DNA of 9,941 nt, from positions 1 through 9,941 of the forward strand of contig JBBRUG010000225.1 of NCBI GenBank assembly GCA_038247995.1. Reading direction: 5' to 3'. Below, piece after piece: positions 1 to 5,702 of this stretch (positions are counted from its first letter, which is position 1; every line of letters begins with the position of its first letter). The translations under genes were made by a program, and so were the position numbers. The notes under the pieces were generated by a model. That model was not told the origin of the DNA and made no database searches. It saw nothing but the letters and a program-made list of their open reading frames with translations. The DNA is from JBBRUG01 sp038247995. GTDB lineage: Bacteria; Chloroflexota; Chloroflexia; Chloroflexales; Chloroflexaceae.

Positions 1-21
1 ATGGCGTCCTGATGCGGTCGG

Positions 22-52
22 AAACCCCTCTCCCGCTCAGGGAGCGGGGTTT
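22..52. repeat. REP-like stem-loop, copy 1
   Basis: The arms 22-34 (AAACCCCTCTCCC) and 40-52 (GGGAGCGGGGTTT) pair at 12 of 13 positions around a 5-nt loop (35-39); only T29/C45 fails. The element continues with a GGGGTGAGGGC tail to position 63. A second copy with the same 13-bp arm and 5-nt loop geometry is at 5645-5675. Short palindromes ending in a similar tail are common as intergenic repetitive elements in high-GC bacteria, from general knowledge. Here the element directly abuts a gene that has lost its 5' end. Confidence 0.75.
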
Positions 53-60
53 GGGGTGAG

Positions 61-612
61 GGCAACGGCAAAAACCCTACACCTGAGAGGATCACCACGG
101 CCCTCCAGCAGCAGATCGCGCAGATCGTCGCTGAAGCGTGCCCAACCAATGCCGCCGTTCTTGTATGTACCTGCTCGACCATTGGCCACAGTGTGGAACA
201 AGCCGGTGCGCAGTTGCAGCGGCGCATCGTTCGGGTTGATCAGGCGATGGCTGAACATGCGCTCACGTTGGGCCGGCGGATCACGATCATTGCTGCACTG
301 GCCAGCACACTGGAGCCGACCCGCCAGCTCTTCCAGAGCGTCGCCGAGCAGCACGGCGCAACAATAACCATCAATGCAGTGTTGTGCAGAGCTGCCTGGG
401 ATCACTTCGAGCGGGGCGATCTGGCTGCCTACCACGCAACAATCGCCACATGCCTGCGCCAATCCGCCGCAACTGAAGCAAGCGATGTGATCGTGTTGGC
501 ACAGGCATCAATGGCCGGCGCCGCGCTGCTCTGCACCGACATCGCCATACCCATCCTCAGCAGTCCGCGCCTGGGCGTTGCGGCAGCGCTGGAGCAGTGG
601 AAAAAAGCCTGA
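61..612 (+). pseudogene. Asp/Glu racemase-family protein, 5'-truncated
   Basis: The frame is open from the stop at 10-12 to the TGA at 610-612. Homology-like sequence begins only around 76-85 (PTPERITTAL). It then reads through a cysteine motif, LVCTCSTIG, that fits the first catalytic Cys region of the Asp/Glu/hydantoin racemase superfamily. It continues with RIVRVDQAMAEHAL, a glycine-strand segment (GRRITIIAALASTLEPT), and the late motif DVIVLAQASMA, ending near IPILSSPRLGV. The second Cys of classical racemases is not present in that late motif, as in some subfamilies. The first 60-70 residues of a normal ~220-residue member are missing: the sequence in front is a REP-like hairpin plus an in-frame stop. 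GTG 193 is a formal start but lies after conserved sequence, so it is unlikely to be the original one. Either the hairpin split a gene whose 5' part lies upstream of the window, or this is a truncated remnant. It is unlikely to be functional. Confidence 0.7.
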
Positions 613-626
613 AGCACGCTCCCCGC

Positions 627-650
627 TCTAGCGTTCTAGCGTTCTAGCGC
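627..650. repeat. Three tandem 8-bp repeats (TCTAGCGT)
   Basis: TCTAGCGT (627-634), TCTAGCGT (635-642) and TCTAGCGC (643-650) are head to tail. They fill the gap between the convergent racemase remnant and integrase relic. The integrase stop codon (TAG on the minus strand, 644-646) lies inside the third unit, so the repeat could have altered the gene's last codons. Confidence 0.85.
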
Positions 651-1632
651 TCTCCGCGCTCATCATCCAGCGGACTACGCACCCCGCGGCCGCCCCGATT
701 GAGCACGTGGGTGTAGATCATCGTCGTCTTTACATCCGCGTGGCCAAGGAGTTCCTGCACAGTACGAATATCGTAGCCCGCCTCCAGCAGGTGAGTGGCA
801 AAGCTATGCCGAAAGGTGTGGCAACTGGCGTGTTTGGCAATCCCCGATGCTTTCACTGCCTCGCGCACGGCTTTCTGTAGCGACGCTTCGTGAATATGGT
901 GGCGGCGCAGCACCCCGGATTGCGGATCGACCGACAACTGCTCGGCGGGAAATACATACTGCCAGTTCCACTCGCGGGCGGCCTTTGGGAACTTGCGCGC
1001 CAGGGCAAACGGCAGATAGACCGCGCCGTGGCCGGAGGCGAGATCGTCGGTGTGGAAGCAAGCGCTTGGCCAGCCGTAACTGCTCACGCAGCGGCGCTGC
1101 CAGGCTTGTCGGCAGCATGGTTAACCGATCGTGTTGGCCTTTGCCATCGCGCACCGTCAGTTGCTGCTGGGCAAAATCGAGATCCTTCACGCGCAGACGC
1201 AAACATTCCATCAAGCGCAGGCCACTGCCATAGAGCAGGCGCGCCATCAGAGCATGAACCCCAGAAAGCCGTTCCAACACGGCACGCGCTTCTTCGCGCG
1301 TGAGCACCACCGGCAGGCGGCGCGGCATGCGCGCGGCCACCATGCCGCGCAGATCACCAACCTCCAGGACCAACACCTCACGGTAAAACAGGATCAGCGC
1401 ACTGCGTGCGTGCCTGATTCTGCGTCGACGCGGAGACATTCAAATCGACTGCCAGGTAGGTCAGAAACGCCTCAAGCTCAGTTGTACCGAGTTGATCCGG
1501 CGGCGTCCCCGGATAATGGCGCATCAGGCGCAGCACCCAATCGAGGTACGCCTCTTCGGTACGAGCCGAATAGTGCCGAGCGCGCATAAGGTTGCGCAAA
1601 GCGCTCAGGAGTTGATGTTCCGGGCTGGACAT
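644..1632 (-). pseudogene. Integron-integrase (IntI)-family tyrosine recombinase, two frameshifts
   Basis: Three minus-strand frames join end to end into one IntI-like protein. The first (ATG at 1630-1632, preceded by GAGGTG four bases upstream) gives the N-terminal core-binding domain up to STQNQAR. The second gives SALILFYREVL to the catalytic Arg box GSGLRLMECLRLR and the Lys loop VRDGKGQHDR. The third gives LPFALARKFPKAAREW, WQYVFP and SVDPQSGVLRRHH, which is the extra segment that separates IntI from XerC/D, then CHTFRHSFATHLL, ELLGHADVKTTMIYTHV and the terminal SPLD. The 989-nt span minus a 4-bp duplication (TGCG twice, 1403-1410) and one extra base near 1054-1055 is 984 nt: exactly 327 codons plus stop. 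In the reconstructed protein the catalytic set is R138, K163, H270, R273, H296 and Y305, all present. IntI enzymes recombine attC and attI sites. This copy looks recently inactivated because nothing else is damaged; sequencing error at the single-base site cannot be excluded. Confidence 0.88.
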
Positions 1633-1654
1633 GGGGCACCTCGGGAGTGATGGT

Positions 1655-1934
1655 GAAGGACGAAGGATGAACGATGAACCACGACTGACGACTGACGACT
1701 GACGACTGACCCCTGCCGACTGACCCCTGCCGACTGCCGACTGACGACTGACCCCTGCCGACTGACGACTGACCCCTGCCGACTGCCGACTGACGACTGA
1801 CGACTGACCCCTGCCGACTGACGACTGCCGACTGCCGACTGACCCCTGCCGACTGACGACTGACCCCTGCCGACTGACCCCTGCCGACTGCCGACTGACC
1901 CCTGCCGACTGCCGACTGCCGACTGACCCCTGGC
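1655..1934. repeat. Heptanucleotide tandem array, 40 units in one register
   Basis: From 1683 to 1934 there are 36 perfect-length 7-mers of three kinds: GACTGAC (19), CCCTGCC (9) and GACTGCC (7), plus one terminal CCCTGGC. Four degenerate heptads precede them in the same register (GAAGGAC, GAAGGAT, GAACGAT, GAACCAC; 1655-1682). No unit has a length change. The array begins 22 bases upstream of the first integrase start codon, so that gene's promoter would lie in or beyond it. The minus-strand open frame across it (about 1605-1991) arises because 21 nt is a multiple of three, and I do not regard it as a gene. Heptamer tandem repeats of this style are known as STRR sequences in cyanobacteria; their function is unknown. 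Confidence 0.95.
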
Positions 1935-1970
1935 CACTATCGTTTGTATATACCGTTTAAGCAAGGCAAA

Positions 1971-2030
1971 AGGGTGTGGAGGCAGAATCAAAGAACACCC
2001 TGCGTATGGCCTGCGGCCTACTCAGGGTGC
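1971..2030 (-). terminator. Alternative stem-loops downstream of the second integrase gene
   Basis: ACACCCT (1995-2001) can pair upstream with AGGGTGT (1971-1977). Its overlapping copy CACCCTG (1996-2002) can instead pair downstream with CAGGGTG (2023-2029), which encloses a small GGCC-TGC-GGCC hairpin (2008-2018). The two pairings exclude each other. The site lies just past the stop of the minus-strand gene ending at 2055, so a terminator role is possible. The T-tract after the stem is short on the minus strand, so intrinsic termination would be weak. Two copies of GAATCAAA (1985-1992, 2035-2042) bracket the downstream stem. Confidence 0.35.
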
Positions 2031-2054
2031 TCAGGAATCAAACAGCAAGCGCTG

Positions 2055-3050
2055 TTACGCGCAATCAAGGGGGCTAAGCAGATTGGGGTATGCAGGGGCA
2101 GGCCAACCCGGCAAAGGTGGCTGAGCCGAGGCGCCGAGCATTTCCTGGATCAGCCGCGGATCACAGCCAAGTTCAGCGAGGTGGGCTGCAAAAGAGTGCC
2201 GGAGCGTATGGGCGCCAAACGAGCGTCGCGGCGCAACGTCGCGTGCCGCTATCCGCACTGCGCGCAGTAATTCCGCTTCCGCCAGGGTTGGGCGAGTTAC
2301 CAGGCGCTGCCGCAAATCGCTCACGAGCTGTAGACCAGGGAAAACAGGTTGCCAGGGCCAATCAGCGCTAAACGTTGCGTAACGTTGCGCCGACTTACCC
2401 GGCAATAAAGCTTGGCCACACCCGCAGGCAAGATCCGCAAGATGGAGTTGGCGCACGGCCGCCAGATGGCTTATGAGCGTGGCGCGTAAGTCATTGGGAA
2501 GCGGCGCTACGCGGGCAACAGCGCCGGATTGATCGCGCACTGCAATCTGGCCGGTGGCAAAATCGAAGTCGATCACGCGCAGATTCAAGCACTCGGCAAC
2601 CCGCAAACCACTTCCATAGAGCAACTGGGTTGGTAACCGATACAGCTCAGGGAGCGCTGTGAACAGGCGTTCGACTTCGCGGCGGTTCAACAGATTTCCG
2701 GTCGGCGGTGCGCGGCGTACACGCTCGATCATATATAAATCGCCGATATCGATGTCGAGCAAATCGCGATAGACATATAATAGTGCAACGCGTGCCTGTT
2801 CCTGGGCTTTAGGTGTTGTACGCGGTGTTGCAGCAAGGCTACTCAGAAATGCGGCAACTTCAATGGCGCTAAACTCCCGTGGATGGGAACGATTGCCATA
2901 TTCCAACAATTTCCACATCCAATCCAAATAGACTGCCGCTGTGTGCAATGATAACTGGCTCCGCAAGAGCGGACGTAGTTCGGCAAGAAAGGGGTATTTA
3001 TACTTGTAGACGGGCCGTTTATACTTGCGCAAACGATGCGAAATACCCAT
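2055..3050 (-). CDS. IntI-family tyrosine recombinase paralog, catalytically degenerate
   Basis: This is an uninterrupted 331-codon frame. ATG 3048-3050 is chosen over the TTG at 3068 because AGGAG sits seven bases before it. From that ATG: a core-binding domain (residues ~20-100, with HPREFSAIEVAAFL resembling IntI), then the catalytic-domain box YGSGLRVAECLNLR with R150, an IntI-type extra segment near 216-256 (SAQRYATFSADWPWQPVFP), AHTLRHSF with H281 and R284, and a terminal SPLD like the IntI C-terminus. Three catalytic positions are changed. The Lys loop reads RDQSGAVAR (Ser175 for Lys). LGH has become LGASAQ, losing the second His. The stretch that should hold the Tyr nucleophile reads PPLPGWPAPAY, and its only Tyr is out of position. 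The protein probably binds DNA but should not cut it. Keeping a full frame without an active site suggests either recent loss or a non-catalytic role. It lies 120 bp beyond the heptad array, on the same strand as the first integrase relic, and diverges from the M16 gene. Confidence 0.8.
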   Translation of the reverse strand: MGISHRLRKYKRPVYKYKYPFLAELRPLLRSQLSLHTAAVYLDWMWKLLEYGNRSHPREFSAIEVAAFLSSLAATPRTTPKAQEQARVALLYVYRDLLDIDIGDLYMIERVRRAPPTGNLLNRREVERLFTALPELYRLPTQLLYGSGLRVAECLNLRVIDFDFATGQIAVRDQSGAVARVAPLPNDLRATLISHLAAVRQLHLADLACGCGQALLPGKSAQRYATFSADWPWQPVFPGLQLVSDLRQRLVTRPTLAEAELLRAVRIAARDVAPRRSFGAHTLRHSFAAHLAELGCDPRLIQEMLGASAQPPLPGWPAPAYPNLLSPLDCA

Positions 3051-3057
3051 GCCAAGA

Positions 3058-3062
3058 CTCCT
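3058..3062 (-). promoter_or_regulatory. Shine-Dalgarno site (AGGAG) of the integrase paralog
   Basis: On the minus strand AGGAG is followed by seven bases and ATG (3048-3050). It is the strongest ribosome-binding match in the window and decides the start against the upstream TTG at 3068. Confidence 0.65.
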
Positions 3063-3154
3063 GGTCAAATGTAAATAAGCCGCCTGGACGAACTGAGAAG
3101 CGCGTGCGAGCGCTAAAACAACACGCTTTCTGATGCGTTTTCAACGCCATTGGG

Positions 3155-3186
3155 GTTGTGATCACACAACGCAGATCTACTATATA
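3155..3186 (+). promoter_or_regulatory. Operator-like palindrome overlapping a possible promoter
   Basis: The divergent gap between the integrase paralog and the M16 gene (3051-3296) holds no further gene. TGTGATCACA (3157-3166) is a perfect 10-bp palindrome within GTTGTGATCACACAAC. The same bases offer a -35-like TTGTGA (3156-3161), followed by TACTAT (3178-3183, 16-bp spacer) or TATATA (3181-3186, 19-bp spacer). A transcript from here would read toward the M16 gene. Neither hexamer pair is a strong match, and short palindromes arise by chance. Confidence 0.25.
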
Positions 3187-3250
3187 CCATCGTATTACGT
3201 GGAGAGAACCAGTCCCCGGTCGATCGATTGGCGTTGCGGCGGGCGTAATG

Positions 3251-3264
3251 TATTTTGTATTTTG
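3251..3264. repeat. Heptamer TATTTTG in tandem duplicate
   Basis: TATTTTG at 3251-3257 is repeated at once at 3258-3264, in the leader of the M16 gene. The unit length matches the large heptad array at 1655-1934, although the sequence differs. Confidence 0.7.
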
Positions 3265-3296
3265 CATTCTTCCCGCGCCCACACACCGTACATGGT

Positions 3297-4586
3297 ATGA
3301 TTAAAAGTATGCCAATGTCGTTAACTACGCCCAACGGCCTGCGTTTGCTGGTCGAAGAATTACCCCATACGTACTCGGTTGCGGTAGGCTGCTTTATTGG
3401 CGCCGGGGCGCGCCACGAACCCGATCCGCACGCCGGGGCCGCCCATTTCCTTGAGCATATGCTGTTCAAGGGCACCGAGCACTACCCGACAGCCCGCGAT
3501 ATTTCGCAGTGTGTTGAGGGTGTTGGCGGCACCCTCAATGCATCGACGTCGTACGAGTCGACGATTTATTACGCCAAGGTCGCCAAGATCCATTTCGACC
3601 GTGCGCTCGATGTGCTTGCCGATATGGTGCTGCGCCCACGCTTTGATCTGCGGGAGCTCGAAAAGGAGCGCCGCGTGATCATCGAGGAGATCCGCGGCAT
3701 CCACGATGTGCCCGGCGATTGGGTGCACGAATTGCTCCAACAGGCGCTCTGGGGCGAACACGCGCTGGGGCGCGATATCGCCGGCAGCGCTGAGACGGTG
3801 AGCGCTCTCGGACGCGCCGATCTGTCGGCTTTTTTCCAGCGCACCTATAATCGGACGAATATGGTCGTGTCGGTGGCAGGCAATCTGCGCACGGCGGAAG
3901 TTACCGCCGCCGTTGATGCTGCCTTCGCTGCGCTGCCCGTCGGTACGCCGCTAGCGGTTCCAACACCGCCGGTGATCCGTCCCGGCCCCTGCGTCACGCT
4001 GCGCTCGCGCGATACCGAGCAGGGCAACTTTTGCCTCGGCTTGCCCGGCCTCGCTTATACCGATCCTGATCGACGTGCGCTGCAAGTGCTCGACTCGGTG
4101 CTTGGCGGCGGCATGGTTTCGCGGCTGTTTCAGGTGCTCCGCGAAGATCACGGCATGGCCTACAACGTCGGGTCGTACCACAACGACCTGACTGATGTCG
4201 GCTCGTGGGTAATCTACGCGAGTGTCGAACCCGACGCCCTGCGCGACGCAGTGATCCTTGTGCGCGAAATCCTCACCGACCTGGCGACGAACGGCCCAAG
4301 CGCCGAAGAGTTGGCGATGGTGAAGGAGCAAGTGAAGGGTGGGTTGTTACTTTCGCTCGAAGATACCTGGTCGCTCGCCGCACGCAATGGCGCGCACCTC
4401 TTGCGCTACGGCCGCGTGATCCCGTTGGAGCAGGTTGTGGCCGAGGTTGAAGCGGTTACTGTCGATGACCTGTTGCGCGTGGCCCGCCGGCTCATTCGCC
4501 CGGCTGTCATGCACCTGGCCGTCATTGGCCCCTACGATGACGAAGATCGCCGCGAATTGGAAACAATTCTTGCCGGCCGCGAGTAA
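3297..4586 (+). CDS. M16-family zinc metalloprotease (insulinase/processing-peptidase type)
   Basis: This is a ~429-residue peptidase of the M16B type, close to the usual ~420. From ATG 3297, TTPNGLRLLVEELPHTYSVAVG is the family's first strand pair. The inverted zinc motif HFLEH is at residues 50-54 (within AAHFLEHMLFKGT), and the third zinc ligand fits E130 in RRVIIEEI, 76 residues further on, the family spacing. The C-terminal half carries SRLFQVLREDHGMAYNVGS (~274-292), the conserved Arg/Tyr substrate-binding region. Such proteins degrade peptides or remove short leader segments in the cytoplasm; no signal peptide is seen. The start is uncertain: ATGs at 3297, 3309 and 3315 all lack a clear Shine-Dalgarno, and an in-frame TTG at 3255 adds residues unlike the family. 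Many bacteria carry M16 genes in active/inactive pairs; only this active-type copy is here. The next gene begins two bases after its stop. Confidence 0.93.
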   Translation: MIKSMPMSLTTPNGLRLLVEELPHTYSVAVGCFIGAGARHEPDPHAGAAHFLEHMLFKGTEHYPTARDISQCVEGVGGTLNASTSYESTIYYAKVAKIHFDRALDVLADMVLRPRFDLRELEKERRVIIEEIRGIHDVPGDWVHELLQQALWGEHALGRDIAGSAETVSALGRADLSAFFQRTYNRTNMVVSVAGNLRTAEVTAAVDAAFAALPVGTPLAVPTPPVIRPGPCVTLRSRDTEQGNFCLGLPGLAYTDPDRRALQVLDSVLGGGMVSRLFQVLREDHGMAYNVGSYHNDLTDVGSWVIYASVEPDALRDAVILVREILTDLATNGPSAEELAMVKEQVKGGLLLSLEDTWSLAARNGAHLLRYGRVIPLEQVVAEVEAVTVDDLLRVARRLIRPAVMHLAVIGPYDDEDRRELETILAGRE

Positions 4587-4588
4587 CT

Positions 4589-5635
4589 ATGGCTCAGATT
4601 GCAATCATTGGGGCCGGTGTCGCCGGCCTCGCCGCCGGGCAGACGCTCGTGCGCCACGGTCATACCGTAACGGTCTATGAGAAGAGTCGCGGCCTTGGCG
4701 GACGTGTCGCTACGCGGCGGGTTGCGGGCTTCCGCTTCGACCACGGCGCGCAGTACCTTAAGGCGCCGACACCTGAACTCGCAGCGCTGGTGCGCTCCAT
4801 CCCCGGCGCCACCGATATCGGCTTGCCGGTCTGGACATTTGATGGCGCAGGCACGCTTAGCCCGGGCGACGAGGCGCAAAACGCCGAGCCGAAGTGGGTC
4901 TGGCCGACCGGCCTGAACGCGCTCGGCAAAGCGCTGGCCGCCGGGCTTGAGGTGCAGCAGGAGACGCTGGTTGAGCGCCTGGCGCATACTGGCGGGGGGT
5001 ACACGCTCTACGCCGCCGACGGGGGTGTGCTGGGCCATGCCGACGCAGTGCTGCTCACGCCGCCCGCTGCGCAGACGGCGGCGCTGATTGCCGCAAGCGA
5101 TCTTGATCCGGCACTCCAACATACGCTTGGCACCGAGTTGGCGCGTTCGACCTACCGGCGCTGTATTACGCTAACGTTGGCGTATGCGCGCCGCCCGGCA
5201 GTGCCGTGGTACGCCGTAGTGAACAGCGATCGGCAGCATCCGGTAAGCTGGCTGGCCCGCGAACACGTTAAACCAGGCTATGCCCCCGCCGATACCGGGT
5301 TGATTATCCTGCAAATGGCCGACGCCTGGAGCACAATCCACTGGGAGGCCCTAGCGAAAGGCACGCTCGCGCCCGACGCCCTGCCCGCGCCGGTACAAGA
5401 AGCCCACGGCTATGCTCAGGCGCTCACCAACGCCAATCTCGGTGTGCCGCTCTGGGCCAACCTGCAACGCTGGCGCTACGCCCTGCCCGCTAGTGGATGC
5501 GACGAAGCGACGCTGAACGGCACCGGCAGCGGGCTCTACTTCGCCGGCGACTATGTTGTGGGGCAGGGTCGGGTACACCTGGCGATCGCGAATGGCTGGG
5601 CCGTGGGCGAGCGGATGCATAGTGAGGCGTTGTGA
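4589..5635 (+). CDS. Renalase-like FAD/NAD(P)-binding amine-oxidase-fold oxidoreductase
   Basis: This 348-residue flavoprotein starts with a Rossmann motif, IAIIGAGVAGLAAG (GxGxxG at residues 8-13), and an acidic residue E31 (VYEKSRG) that would bind the adenosine ribose of FAD. GLGGRVATRR follows, then RFDHGAQYL (~49-57), a signature of the renalase-like group (COG3380). The C-terminus has GLYFAGDYVVGQGRVHLAIANG, the second FAD-contact motif with the conserved GD. The family oxidises dihydronicotinamide isomers or amines; the substrate here cannot be told from sequence. The ATG is two bases after the M16 stop, with no separate ribosome site evident, so translation is probably coupled to the peptidase. 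A functional link between the two is not known to me. The REP-like hairpin at 5645-5675 lies ten bases past the stop and may end or stabilise the message. Confidence 0.9.
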   Translation: MAQIAIIGAGVAGLAAGQTLVRHGHTVTVYEKSRGLGGRVATRRVAGFRFDHGAQYLKAPTPELAALVRSIPGATDIGLPVWTFDGAGTLSPGDEAQNAEPKWVWPTGLNALGKALAAGLEVQQETLVERLAHTGGGYTLYAADGGVLGHADAVLLTPPAAQTAALIAASDLDPALQHTLGTELARSTYRRCITLTLAYARRPAVPWYAVVNSDRQHPVSWLAREHVKPGYAPADTGLIILQMADAWSTIHWEALAKGTLAPDALPAPVQEAHGYAQALTNANLGVPLWANLQRWRYALPASGCDEATLNGTGSGLYFAGDYVVGQGRVHLAIANGWAVGERMHSEAL

Positions 5636-5644
5636 TGCTGTCCG

Positions 5645-5675
5645 AAGCTCCGCTCCCTGAACGGAAGCGGGGTTT
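5645..5675. repeat. REP-like stem-loop, copy 2
   Basis: Arms 5645-5657 (AAGCTCCGCTCCC) and 5663-5675 (GGAAGCGGGGTTT) pair around a 5-nt loop with ten Watson-Crick pairs, two G-T pairs and one mismatch. Arm and loop lengths match copy 1 at 22-52. The 21 bases at 5666-5686 differ from 43-63 at two positions only. It occupies the gap between the flavoprotein and glycosidase genes. Confidence 0.75.
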
Positions 5676-5702
5676 GGAGTGCGGGCCATGGAGATTTAGC
5701 TC

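Noticed and set aside
1655..1934. CRISPR array
   Set aside because: The units are 7 bp and contiguous, with no spacers between repeats, and no cas genes are present.
1605..1991. A 128-residue Ser/Gln/Gly/Val-rich open frame on the minus strand across the heptad array
   Set aside because: Its period is seven residues because three heptads make 21 nt; the frame follows from repeat arithmetic and lacks stops by composition. Nothing outside the repeat looks like protein.
3069..3254. attC or attI recombination site beside the integrase paralog
   Set aside because: I looked for RYYYAAC and GTTRRRY cores in the gap and found no properly placed pair. A covariance search would be decisive.
3255..3296. 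TTG 3255 as the M16 start, adding 14 residues
   Set aside because: The added residues (MYFAFFPRPH...) do not look like the family N-terminus, the TTG lies inside the TATTTTG duplication, and no ribosome site precedes it.
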